Shown here piece after piece: positions 1-6,612 of a stretch of DNA of 11,814 nucleotides. Both the position numbers and the translations under genes were made by a program. The stretch is from an uncultured Clostridia bacterium. Lineage in GTDB: Bacteria > Bacillota > Clostridia > Oscillospirales > Ruminococcaceae. Within the stretch, counting starts at the first letter, position 1. Each line of letters starts with the position of its first letter. The notes under the pieces were generated by a model, which ran no database searches, was not told where the DNA came from, and saw nothing but the letters and a program-made list of their open reading frames with translations. Location of the stretch: NCBI GenBank assembly GCA_947628385.1, contig CANQZS010000034.1:1-11814 (forward strand), in the 5' to 3' direction.

Positions 1-20
1 CTGCCTCTTGCGGTTTTCCC

Positions 21-40
21 AACCGGCGCTTGCGCCGGTT
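21..40. repeat. GC-rich palindrome at the left edge
   Basis: An inverted repeat with arms at 21-28 and 33-40 and a four-base loop (CTTG). It could form a stable hairpin, but neither flank has a convincing T-tract, so it is not called as a terminator. It may belong to the 3' end of a transcript entering from the left. Bases 1-58 are open in one frame and stop at 58-60, but the segment is too short and unlike any family I know to call a gene. Confidence 0.5.
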
Positions 41-100
41 TAAGAACACTCTTTCCCTAAACCTCCACCCCTTTCCTGCTAATCTCTCGGCGTATAATGC

Positions 101-126
101 TATTACATTATAAAAATAATGTAATA
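101..126. repeat. AT-rich 10-bp inverted repeat
   Basis: Arms at 101-110 and 117-126 are perfectly complementary around a six-base A-rich loop. It lies in the non-coding leader, just downstream of a TATAAT hexamer at 93-98 that has no matching -35 box. It could be a regulator site or a weak RNA hairpin; nothing in the sequence decides between them. Confidence 0.4.
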
Positions 127-188
127 TTGTACTTGGTTACTAAGAATCATATAACTTTAGTTTTTAGATAATTTTTAATTACGCATTT

Positions 189-212
189 ATCTCAACTCTT
201 AACTCTCAACGC
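189..212. repeat. heptamer-type repeat (CTCTCAA/CTCTTAA units)
   Basis: Three adjacent degenerate heptamers of the form CTCTYAA. The same unit recurs in both orientations in the gap upstream of the capsid gene (4774-4786 on the complement, 4910-4940 directly). This suggests a repeat family spread in intergenic sequence of this genome. No coding capacity. Confidence 0.55.
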
Positions 213-243
213 TATAAATAATAATCACTTTTTCTACAGACTG

Positions 244-279
244 CGGCATACTCGAAAAAAGTATGCCGTTATTTTTTTT
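244..279 (+). terminator. rho-independent terminator closing the upstream region
   Basis: A perfect 8-bp stem (arms 244-251 and 261-268, loop 252-260) is followed by TTA and then a run of T (272-279). It is oriented to stop rightward transcription arriving from left of the window. The small-terminase gene and its repeat array are therefore insulated from upstream genes and need their own promoter downstream of this point. Confidence 0.85.
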
Positions 280-293
280 ATAAATACAGAATC

Positions 294-622
294 ATGGCAT
301 TGTATGGCAGTATTTATTCATGATATAGTTATAATAGCAAAGCAAATAAAAATCAGAAGCCCAAACCGTCCGACTCCGGACGGCAGGCTCGCTTTGCAAA
401 TTAATTATGGCATTGTATGGCAGTATTTTTTTATGATATAGTTATAATAGCAAAGCAAATAAAATCAAAAGCCCAAACCGTCCGGCTCCGGACGGCAGGC
501 TCGCTTTGCAAATCAATTATGGCATTGTATGGCAGTATTTTTTTATGATATAGTTATAATAGCAAAGCAAATAAAATCAGAAGCCCAAACCGTCCGGCTC
601 CGGACGGCAGGCTCGCTTTGCA
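294..622 (+). repeat. three tandem ~112-bp repeats upstream of terS (candidate packaging site)
   Basis: Units lie at 294-406, 407-518 and 519-622. They differ by a few substitutions and small indels; the third is cut short where the terS leader begins. Each unit has a TATAAT hexamer (330, 443, 555) and, two bases later, nested inverted repeats: outer arms GCAAAGC/GCTTTGC, a middle AGCC/GGCT pair, and an inner 7-bp GC stem with a four-base loop. Inner stems are 366-372/377-383, 478-484/489-495 and 590-596/601-607. Inference: repeated sites just upstream of terS recall TerS-binding sites of cos or pac regions. Alternatives are tandem small-RNA transcription units or a host repeat. The TATAAT boxes have no good -35 at normal spacing. 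Confidence 0.85.
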
Positions 623-633
623 GAACGTTCCCG

Positions 634-642
634 AAAGGAGGT
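634..642 (+). promoter_or_regulatory. Shine-Dalgarno site of terS, followed by ACG
   Basis: AAAGGAGGT is a near-perfect match to the anti-Shine-Dalgarno sequence. At nine bases beyond the GGAGG core, in the terS frame, lies ACG (651-653). No ATG, GTG or TTG exists in that frame between the in-frame stop at 642-644 and GTG at 762. The site therefore marks the true start region even though the start codon is non-canonical. Confidence 0.75.
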
Positions 643-650
643 AGACCGAT

Positions 651-1127
651 ACGGGAAAAAAATTTATACCGGAATTTGATTCTGCGGACGAGATCCGGTC
701 AGCTGTTGAAGCTTATTTTTCCGACTGCGGAGGAAAAATAAGACAAGACGAAAACGGAGACGTGATCCGCGATAAAAAAGGCAACCTTATTATCGACGGC
801 GCTCACCCTCCTACCGTGACGGGACTCGCCCTATGGCTCGGCTTTAAATCAAGACAGTCATTCCTGAATTACAACTCGGGAAAACAGGATATTGACGATC
901 TGATAACTATGGCTAAATCTAAATGTGAGGAATTTGCCGAACGCCATCTTTACGATCATAGCTGTTCAAGCGGTGCAAAATTTTCCCTTGAAAATAATTT
1001 CAACGGCTGGGGCAAAAACCAAAAGGACGATCCCACCAATGTGAAAAAAGAGCTTCCGCAGCTTTATAAGGCTCTTTCGGAAAACGGCAATTCCTTAAAA
1101 GCCGAAAAGGATCCCAAAAATAATTGA
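651..1127 (+). CDS. terS: terminase small subunit (gp3-like DNA-packaging protein)
   Basis: Small subunits of this family recognise the viral packaging site and recruit the large terminase to it. The stretch PPTVTGLALWLGF followed by SRQSFLNY is the conserved helix-turn-helix region of phage gp3-like small terminases, and the later SGAKFSLENNFNGW segment is also typical. Family members have roughly 35-40 residues before this, often with a DxxGxxxxDxxGN linker; such sequence is present upstream of GTG 762, back to codon 651. The strong ribosome binding site at 634-642 points to codon 651, which is ACG. A conventional start would be GTG 762 (121 residues), which would remove the N-terminal part and has no comparable binding site. 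From 651 the protein has 158 residues. The 3' end overlaps the left arm of a terminator. Function confident; start uncertain. Confidence 0.85.
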   Translation, partial: TGKKFIPEFDSADEIRSAVEAYFSDCGGKIRQDENGDVIRDKKGNLIIDGAHPPTVTGLALWLGFKSRQSFLNYNSGKQDIDDLITMAKSKCEEFAERHLYDHSCSSGAKFSLENNFNGWGKNQKDDPTNVKKELPQLYKALSENGNSLKAEKDPKNN

Positions 1128-1141
1128 CGGGATCCTTTTTT
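1105..1141 (+). terminator. terminator overlapping the terS stop codon
   Basis: An 11-bp stem (arms 1105-1115 and 1129-1139) has its left arm in the last terS codons and the terS stop (1125-1127) in its loop; T runs over 1136-1141. It should reduce readthrough from terS into terL. A TATAAT at 1152-1157 follows but lacks a -35 at normal spacing, so it is unclear whether terL has its own promoter or depends on antitermination or partial readthrough. Confidence 0.7.
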
Positions 1142-1188
1142 ATTTACCGTTTATAATTGCGATCCTGCGATCGCGGAAAGGAAAGGCA

Positions 1189-2457
1189 ATGACATTCTCG
1201 GTGCTTTCACCTAAACAAAAAATTATATTTACATGGTGCTACGGCTCCGACTACAAGGCTATAATATGCGACGGCGCAGTACGAAGCGGAAAGACAGTCT
1301 GTATGGCGGCTTCATTTATTCTTTGGGCAATGAAATGCTTTGACGGAGCTGTATTTGCAATTTGCGGAAAAACCATTCTTTCTGCGGAACGGAATATCAT
1401 TTCCCCTATTATGGAAATAACGGATATAAACGCGTATTTCGATCTGAAATACCACCGCTCGGAAAATCTGCTGACGGTGAAAAACGGCAGCCGCAAAAAC
1501 AGCTTCTATGTTTTCGGAGGAAAGGACGAAAACAGCTACACGCATATTCAGGGCATAACCCTTTCGGGCGTGCTGTTCGACGAGGCGGCTCTTATGACGC
1601 GCTCCTTTGTGGAACAGGCAATAACGCGAACTCTTTCGGTAAGCGAAGCAAAGCTATGGTTCAACTGCAATCCGGAAAGTCAGTTCCACTGGTTCTACAC
1701 GGAATGGATAAAGCGCGCCGAGGAACGCCGCGCACTGCGGCTGCATTTCCTTATGTCGGATAATCCCATGCTTACAGATGAAATGCTTGAAAATGCAGAC
1801 AGACAATTCAAGGGAGTATTTCACGACAGATACATAAAAGGACTTTGGGTCTCCGCAGAGGGAGTTATTTTCAGGGATTTCGCCGAAAATACCGAACGCT
1901 ATCTTATAGACAGCGCTCCGCAGGATATAGTCCAGTGCAATATCGGATTCGATTTCGGCGGGAACGGTTCAGCTCATGCAGGCATATGCACAGGATTTTC
2001 AAGGCGATATAAAAAGGTGATCGTCCTTGAAGAGTATTACCTGAAAGAAACCGTCTCCCCCGCAAGACTTGAAAAGGATATTACCGATCTTATCAGGAGA
2101 TGTCAGAGCAAGTACCCGCTTTTCGACGGATATTTTGACAGTGCGGAAACTACTCTTATACGCGGAGTCAAGGCGGCTTGCGACAAAGAAAGACTTAATT
2201 TCAACGTTCACAATGCAAAAAAATCCGAAATTACGGAACGCATAAGATTCACACAGATAATTATGTCGCAGGAAAGATTCCTTGTAATGAAAAACTGCCG
2301 CCATTTCATACAGGCGATGCAGGCGGCGGTCTGGGACGGAAAGGCGTCCTCCGATCGCCGTCTTGACGACGGAAATTACAACATTGACAGCATAGACGCT
2401 TATGAATACAGCGTCGAGCCGTTTATGAACGACATTATCGAAGCGGCGGCTAAATAG
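1189..2457 (+). CDS. terL: terminase large subunit (ATPase and nuclease)
   Basis: The motor that cuts concatemeric phage DNA and pumps it through the portal into the prohead. Visible motifs: Walker A GAVRSGKT at residues 29-36, Walker B GVLFDE at 127-132, the coupling motif FNCNP at 158-162, then an RNase H-like nuclease with D255 (GFDFGG), D317 (YFDSAE) and D400/D403 (IDSIDAYEYS). This order matches the PBSX/Terminase_3 type of large subunit, and 422 residues is the usual length, so it looks intact and active. The start ATG follows AAAGG at 1177-1181 with seven-base spacing. Only 61 bases separate it from terS, including the terminator. A 5-bp stem sits over its stop (2457-2474). Confidence 0.97.
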   Translation: MTFSVLSPKQKIIFTWCYGSDYKAIICDGAVRSGKTVCMAASFILWAMKCFDGAVFAICGKTILSAERNIISPIMEITDINAYFDLKYHRSENLLTVKNGSRKNSFYVFGGKDENSYTHIQGITLSGVLFDEAALMTRSFVEQAITRTLSVSEAKLWFNCNPESQFHWFYTEWIKRAEERRALRLHFLMSDNPMLTDEMLENADRQFKGVFHDRYIKGLWVSAEGVIFRDFAENTERYLIDSAPQDIVQCNIGFDFGGNGSAHAGICTGFSRRYKKVIVLEEYYLKETVSPARLEKDITDLIRRCQSKYPLFDGYFDSAETTLIRGVKAACDKERLNFNVHNAKKSEITERIRFTQIIMSQERFLVMKNCRHFIQAMQAAVWDGKASSDRRLDDGNYNIDSIDAYEYSVEPFMNDIIEAAAK

Positions 2458-2500
2458 CGGACGAAATATTCCGCAGAAAACATGAATGGATGTGATAATT

Positions 2501-4075
2501 TTGAATATTATTTCAGACGCTCAAAGGGTCTACGGCAAAAATGTTCCCGAGCTTGGCGCATTCTATAAACGCATTGAATTGTGGAACGCTGTTTTTTCCA
2601 ACAGACCGCCTTGGGCAAGAGTGAAAAAAAGCGGACTGTTTTCCTCGGGTGAACGTGAAATGTCCAGACTTGGTGCGGCAAAGGCTTTAGCGGACGAATT
2701 TTCAAGGCTTACATTTTCGGAAAAAATGGAAATTTCCGCTGCCGAGCCGTACCGCGAATATGTTCTCAAGGTCCTTGAGGAAAACGGATTCAGGAAACGT
2801 ATGCCGGAATTCTTTTCGGTCGCTTACGCTCTCGGAGGAGGCGTAATAAAGATCTATGCCGACAGCGGGAAGCCTAAAATAAATTATGTTGACGCAGATC
2901 TTTTCGTCCCTCTCGGCTGGGACGAAAGCAGGATATTCTCCGGAGCATTTGAAAACCGGATCTTTAAGGACGGGATATTCTATACGCTTTTTGACAGATA
3001 TTTTCCTAACGAGAACGGCGGCTATTCCGCCGAGCACAAGCTTTTCCGTTCGGATCAGAAAAACAGCATCGGCGAAAGCTGTCCTCTTTATGAGCTTTAC
3101 CCGTTTATTCCGGAAAAGGTAAGATATTCCTCTCCTGTCCCTATGTTCAGGTACTTCAAGCCGGCGGTAAGCAACAATATAGACCGATATTCGCCGCTGG
3201 GAGTCTCGGTATTCGACGGCACTCTCGATACGCTTAAAGCTCTGGATATTGCCTTTGACAGCTTTTCAAGAGAATTTATCCTCGGAAAGAAAAGGATCAT
3301 CGTTCCCTCCTCGTGCATACGAACGATAATAGACGTGGATTCCGGTCTGCCAAAAAGATATTTTGACGCTGACGATGAGGCTTATGTCGCTCTTAAATGC
3401 GACGATGAAAAGGAACTGAAAATTTCCGACAATACTGTGGAGCTCCGTATTGACGAGCACGTAAACGCAATAAACGCTCTTTTAGAGCTGCTTTGCTTCC
3501 AGACGGGGCTTTCTGCGGGAACGTTCTCGTTCGATTCCGCAAAGGGCGGGATAAAAACAGCCGCAGAAATAATTTCCTCGGACAACAAGACTGCCCGCAC
3601 CGCCGCAGGAAACAGAAATCTTGCTGCGGAATTTATTGCCGAAACAGCAAAAAGCATTATCGCTCTCGGAATAGTCATGGGTGATCTGCCGGAAACGGAC
3701 GATCCCCACGTTACGGTATATGTTCCGGACGGCATAATCGTTGACGATGATACCCGCATGGAAAACAATATCCGGCTCGTTTCGGCAGGGCTGAGATCAA
3801 GGACCTCCGCGATAATGGATATTTGCGGCTGCGATGAAGCTTCGGCAAGAAAGGAGCTCTCCCTTATTTCTGAGGAAAATTCCGCCGACGATATAAACGG
3901 CGGCTCAGTCAAAGCTCTGAGCGGAATACACACTCAGGCGGTGCTGTCGGCTATAACGCAGTACAAATCAGGAACGCTTACCATCGGTCAGGCGTCAAGC
4001 ATTATTTCGGCGGCAATGGGTATCCCCATTGAAAAAGCAAGACAGCTTGCCGAGGGAGAACATCAGCAGGACTGA
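2501..4075 (+). CDS. portal protein (SPP1 Gp6/A118-like family)
   Basis: Portal proteins form the dodecameric ring at one capsid vertex, the channel for packaging and ejection and the docking site of the terminase. The position directly after terL, the length of about 525 residues, and the family signature GGIKTAAEIIS (about residues 349-359) followed by a helical segment NKTARTA identify it. The start is a choice. ATG 2486 has no ribosome binding site, whereas TTG 2501 is preceded by GGATGTGAT (2488-2496), one mismatch from GGAGGTGAT, at good spacing; I prefer TTG 2501 (524 residues). No minor head protein of the SPP1 gp7 type follows; the next gene is the scaffold. Confidence 0.93.
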   Translation: MNIISDAQRVYGKNVPELGAFYKRIELWNAVFSNRPPWARVKKSGLFSSGEREMSRLGAAKALADEFSRLTFSEKMEISAAEPYREYVLKVLEENGFRKRMPEFFSVAYALGGGVIKIYADSGKPKINYVDADLFVPLGWDESRIFSGAFENRIFKDGIFYTLFDRYFPNENGGYSAEHKLFRSDQKNSIGESCPLYELYPFIPEKVRYSSPVPMFRYFKPAVSNNIDRYSPLGVSVFDGTLDTLKALDIAFDSFSREFILGKKRIIVPSSCIRTIIDVDSGLPKRYFDADDEAYVALKCDDEKELKISDNTVELRIDEHVNAINALLELLCFQTGLSAGTFSFDSAKGGIKTAAEIISSDNKTARTAAGNRNLAAEFIAETAKSIIALGIVMGDLPETDDPHVTVYVPDGIIVDDDTRMENNIRLVSAGLRSRTSAIMDICGCDEASARKELSLISEENSADDINGGSVKALSGIHTQAVLSAITQYKSGTLTIGQASSIISAAMGIPIEKARQLAEGEHQQD

Positions 4076-4164
4076 GATCCGTTCCGCTGCCCGAAACGTA
4101 CTTACGGCGTTAAACTGCGTACGGAAATAATGGTCTACCCGACCTAAAAGGAGGAATTTTTATT

Positions 4165-4755
4165 ATGGAAAGAACCATCGAAAACGCTGCGGCGGTATCC
4201 GGTGCCGACGATAAGGAAGACTCCGTACAGGAAAACGGCGCAGCAGCATACGGCTCCGCAGTAAATGCGCTGCCGGAAAAGACATTTACTCAAAAGGAGC
4301 TTGACGACATCATCAGGCTCAGGCTCGAACGGGCAAAAAAGGATATGCCCTCCAAGGACGAGCTAAAAGAATTCCGCGAATGGCAGGAGAACCGCAATTC
4401 CTTTGAAATGAAAGCATTCAGCGATATTGCCGCGGCAAACAGCGCAAGAGAAGCTGCCGAAAAGGACAAGCATGATCTTGAGATCGTTATATCCTGTCTT
4501 TCAAAGGGCGTAGCTCCCGAATATGCCGACGACGTTATCACTCTGGCTAAAAAATACACGGACGAAAACACCTCCGTTGACGCCGCCGTTGATAAGGTCA
4601 TAGAAAGGTATCCGGTATTCCGCAGAAATGGCTTTAGTTATCCGCTTCGCGGCATAACCACAGGCACAGGCACACACAATGTTCCGAGATCGTCAGATCA
4701 CGGAACGTCCTGCTTTATCGACGTAATAAAGCAGAACCAAGTAAAACGCAAATAA
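4165..4755 (+). CDS. capsid scaffold protein
   Basis: Scaffold proteins direct assembly of capsid subunits into a prohead and leave before or during packaging. The gene lies between portal and major capsid protein, the standard place. The 196-residue product is charged and mostly helical. It has an acidic, low-complexity N terminus, then FTQKELDDIIRLRLERAKKD (residues 41-60), a pattern typical of DUF4355/Gp20-like scaffolds, and a coiled-coil-prone middle. It ends in a basic tail, FIDVIKQNQVKRK, like the capsid-binding tails of other scaffolds. The ribosome binding site AAAAGGAGG (4146-4154) fixes the start. The 89-base gap before it contains only weak short inverted repeats. Confidence 0.85.
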   Translation: MERTIENAAAVSGADDKEDSVQENGAAAYGSAVNALPEKTFTQKELDDIIRLRLERAKKDMPSKDELKEFREWQENRNSFEMKAFSDIAAANSAREAAEKDKHDLEIVISCLSKGVAPEYADDVITLAKKYTDENTSVDAAVDKVIERYPVFRRNGFSYPLRGITTGTGTHNVPRSSDHGTSCFIDVIKQNQVKRK

Positions 4756-4940
4756 CAGTTTTTAGAGTGGAGTGTTGAGAGTTGAGCTGCTGACAAAATT
4801 TTAAGAATTTTGTTTTTGATCTGATATTGCAAAATTTTTTAATTTTAAAAAACAGCAAATCAGAAATCAATGCAACTTCTTAACTTTCAGCTCTCAAAAC
4901 TATTAAAGCTCTCAACTCTCAACTCTTAACACTTAACACT
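4756..4940. repeat. imperfect inverted-repeat element with heptamer ends
   Basis: It fills nearly all of the 206-bp gap between the scaffold stop and the capsid ribosome binding site. A perfect 13-bp inverted repeat (4774-4786 and 4911-4923) lies near the ends; both outermost ends begin with CAGT when read inward, and the right end is a run of CTCTCAA/CTCTTAA/CACTTAA heptamers. The middle is strongly AT-rich. No target-site duplication is seen. It could be a miniature mobile or repetitive element, or a large RNA structure controlling capsid expression. No coding capacity. Confidence 0.6.
4793..4817 (+). terminator. AT-rich hairpin with T-tract after the scaffold gene
   Basis: An 8-bp stem (arms 4793-4800 and 4806-4813) with a five-base loop is followed by TTTT. 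The stem is A/T only apart from one pair, so it is weak. It could attenuate transcription or set an mRNA 3' end between scaffold and capsid genes. Confidence 0.35.
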
Positions 4941-4961
4941 GATTTATGGGAGGAATTTATA

Positions 4962-6131
4962 ATGTCAAATTATTTAAAGGACGAACTCCGCGGATTTGTT
5001 CCAAAGGAACAGGCGGAAGAGATAATCAAAAAGGTAGCGCGCGGTTCAAGCGTTATCAGACTTTCAAGAGTTGAACCAATGACGAGCGACACCAAGAAAA
5101 TACCGGTAATGACGTCCGGCGCGGGCGCTTACTGGGTCGGAGAGGGACAGCGCATAAGCACCTCCGGCGCAAGGTGGATATTCCCCGAGCTGCACGCAAG
5201 AAAGCTCGGAGTCATCATTCCGGTAACAAGAGAAAAAATGAACGATGCGGCTATCGACGTTTTTTCCGAGCTGAGAGACAGCATTGCCGAGGCGTTCCAC
5301 GAGTCCTTTGACGCGGCTGCAATTTTCGGATATAACAGTCCATTTGCAACATCTATCATGGGCGCTGTTGAAAGCACAGGCTCAATAGTAAAAACATCAA
5401 GCGCAAATTTCGATCTTGCGGCTTCCGACGTTATGGCTGCGGTAGAAAATTCCGGCTACGACGTAGACGGCTTCGCCGCAAGGATAGGAGTAAAAAATTC
5501 TCTCAGAAAGCTCCGAGATGCAAACGGTTCTCCGATATTTATTTCCGGTCCGGATCAGAACGAGCTTTACGGTCAGCCGGTGGAATTCGTCCGCAACGGC
5601 GCATGGGAGGATACTCAGGCGGAGCTTATTGCCGGTGAATGGAAGTATTCCCTCGTCGGTATCCGTGACGATATTGAATATGAGATACTTACGGAAGCAA
5701 CGCTCCAGAACACCCTTGATTCCGACGGAAAGCCCCTTTCCCTTGCGGAACAGGATATGGTAGCGGTAAAGGCTACCATGCGCATAGCGTTCCTTTGCGT
5801 CAAGCCGGAGGCTTTTGCCGCGCTGGTTCCTGCGGAAGCCGGATCCCACGATACAACGCTTTCTGAGCTTACTATCGGCAGTCTTACGCTTGAACCTACG
5901 TTCTCGGCTGATGTCACCGAATACACCACCACAACGAGCAATGAGAGCGACAATATCACAGCCACTGCCACGGCTGCGGAAAGCGGCGCCTCCGTTGAAA
6001 TAAAAAACGGAGAAACCGTCGTCGAAAGCGGGTCAGCGGCGACGTGGAGCATCGGTGAAAATACCGTTACGATCAAAGTCACCAACGGAAGCTACAGCAA
6101 GACCTACATAGTGACCGTTAATAAAGAGTAA
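4962..6131 (+). CDS. major capsid protein (HK97 fold) with C-terminal cadherin-like beta-sandwich
   Basis: The shell subunit of the head. Residues 1-296 match HK97-type capsid proteins: a short helical N-terminal arm, SSVIRLSRVEPM and SGAGAYWVGEG, then PVTREKMNDA and DIEYEI motifs characteristic of this fold. There is no long N-terminal delta domain and no protease gene nearby, consistent with the separate scaffold upstream. Residues 297-389 form an extra domain (LSELTIGSLTLEPTFS ... TWSIGENTVTIKVTNG) of the cadherin-like/Ig-like beta-sandwich type (PF12733-like), probably displayed on the capsid surface. The same domain ends the tail-tube protein. The ribosome binding site GGGAGGAA (4948-4955) supports the start. 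Capsid identity is firm; the surface role of the added domain is inferred. Confidence 0.95.
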   Translation: MSNYLKDELRGFVPKEQAEEIIKKVARGSSVIRLSRVEPMTSDTKKIPVMTSGAGAYWVGEGQRISTSGARWIFPELHARKLGVIIPVTREKMNDAAIDVFSELRDSIAEAFHESFDAAAIFGYNSPFATSIMGAVESTGSIVKTSSANFDLAASDVMAAVENSGYDVDGFAARIGVKNSLRKLRDANGSPIFISGPDQNELYGQPVEFVRNGAWEDTQAELIAGEWKYSLVGIRDDIEYEILTEATLQNTLDSDGKPLSLAEQDMVAVKATMRIAFLCVKPEAFAALVPAEAGSHDTTLSELTIGSLTLEPTFSADVTEYTTTTSNESDNITATATAAESGASVEIKNGETVVESGSAATWSIGENTVTIKVTNGSYSKTYIVTVNKE

Positions 6132-6176
6132 TTATTCCCCCGCAAAGCAATTTGAAAATTTAACAGACTTTAAACC

Positions 6177-6205
6177 TTGACAAGCCTCCGGAAATCCGTT
6201 ATAAT
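6177..6205 (+). promoter_or_regulatory. perfect-consensus sigma70/sigmaA promoter
   Basis: TTGACA (6177-6182), a 17-bp spacer, and TATAAT (6200-6205): exact consensus hexamers at the optimal distance. It lies 45 bases after the capsid stop and 55 bases before the first small gene. Transcription should begin near 6212. No other promoter this good is visible in the window. As it is a housekeeping-type promoter, it could act in the prophage state without phage late regulators. Confidence 0.93.
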
Positions 6206-6230
6206 ATATGTAACAAAAAATATATTATAA
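6199..6230. promoter_or_regulatory. 11-bp inverted repeat over the -10 box (candidate operator)
   Basis: Perfectly complementary arms at 6199-6209 and 6220-6230, separated by ten bases (21-bp centre-to-centre, about two helical turns), cover the -10 box and the predicted transcription start. A dimeric repressor bound here would block RNA polymerase. The arms are purely A/T, so chance or a 5' RNA feature remains possible. Confidence 0.45.
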
Positions 6231-6259
6231 AAGTGCGATAAATAATAGGAGGTGAAAAT

Positions 6260-6394
6260 ATGAACGGTAAGGAAATTGTTAATTTGATCGTTAAACTTGA
6301 ACAGGAAGGCATGACCGCCGAAAAAATAATTGAAATTATCAAGTATATTGAAACAGCGGCAAATCCTACTGTATCTCAGGACGATCAGCAGTAA
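6260..6394 (+). CDS. small unknown protein A of the inserted cassette (44 aa)
   Basis: I do not recognise this protein. It has a near-ideal ribosome binding site (AGGAGGTGA, 6248-6256) before ATG 6260 and is the first gene after the consensus promoter. The product is 44 residues, helix-prone and rich in Glu, Ile and Lys, with a polar tail rich in Gln and Asp. There is no signal peptide or membrane segment. Its core, residues 10-28 (IVKLEQEGMTAEKIIEIIK), aligns with residues 13-30 of the next gene with one gap, so the two are paralogues. The pair could form a small helical dimer or bind a host protein; that is inference from size and context only. It is not part of the structural gene set of related phages. 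Confidence 0.7.
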   Translation: MNGKEIVNLIVKLEQEGMTAEKIIEIIKYIETAANPTVSQDDQQ

Positions 6395-6397
6395 AGC

Positions 6398-6428
6398 GAT
6401 CTTAAAGGCGTAAATTCTGTTTAAAGGA
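6398..6428 (+). repeat. direct repeat, copy 1 (spacer after small gene A)
   Basis: A 31-base segment after gene A is nearly identical (about 28 of 31) to 6607-6637, which is the left arm and loop of the terminator after gene B. Copy 1 lacks a right arm, so it cannot form the hairpin. Gene plus trailing spacer were therefore probably duplicated together, leaving a dead terminator between the copies. Confidence 0.75.
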
Positions 6429-6437
6429 AGTGAAAAT

Positions 6438-6587
6438 ATGTCAAATCAGGAGCTTTGCACACAGTACGAATTTATTGTGACAATGATCGAAAGCGGAAAC
6501 GCTGACAAGGTCGTTGAAATTCTCAAAAATGCTATCAAACGTATCGACAAGGGTGAAACATCGAGCGGCGAAGAAAAAAAGTCTTGA
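6438..6587 (+). CDS. small unknown protein B of the inserted cassette (49 aa)
   Basis: Unknown function. ATG 6438 follows AAAGGAAGTGA, a close copy of the leader of small gene A. The 49-residue product is helical and charged, with a tail rich in Ser, Gly, Glu and Lys. Its core (IVTMIESGNADKVVEILK, residues 13-30) shares with protein A the pattern I-V-x-[LM], a Gly, then A-[ED]-K-[IV]-[IV]-E-I-[IL]-K. A strong terminator follows at once, so A and B form a closed two-gene transcript. Roles to consider are superinfection exclusion, anti-defence, or a modulator of host or prophage regulators; none is shown by the sequence. Confidence 0.7.
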   Translation: MSNQELCTQYEFIVTMIESGNADKVVEILKNAIKRIDKGETSSGEEKKS

Positions 6588-6612
6588 TTTAGCAAAAAAA
6601 TCATATGATCTT

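Noticed and set aside
1..290. tRNA or attachment site at the left edge
   Set aside because: No cloverleaf or tRNA 3' end could be folded from the palindromes, and no matching core repeat is present elsewhere in the window.
294..622. Possible CRISPR array
   Set aside because: The ~112-bp units are directly adjacent with no unique spacers and are far too long for CRISPR repeats.
529..741. 70-codon open frame on the + strand
   Set aside because: It starts within the third repeat unit, has no ribosome binding site, and runs out of frame across the terS leader and the terS N terminus, which shows conserved family sequence in the other frame.
1124..1157. TTGACG and TATAAT as a terL promoter
   Set aside because: The hexamers are 22 bases apart, too far for a sigma70-type promoter, and TTGACG lies in the terminator loop.
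3382..3933. 183-codon open frame on the - strand inside the portal gene
   Set aside because: Antisense shadow of a well-supported gene; no ribosome binding site and Ser/Ile-rich low-complexity product.
4756..4940. Classical MITE with target-site duplication
   Set aside because: The inverted ends are imperfect and no direct repeat of flanking bases is visible, so only a repeat element is called.
5615..6085. 156-codon open frame on the - strand inside the capsid gene
   Set aside because: Antisense shadow over the repetitive beta-sandwich coding; Ser/Val-rich composition and no recognisable motif.
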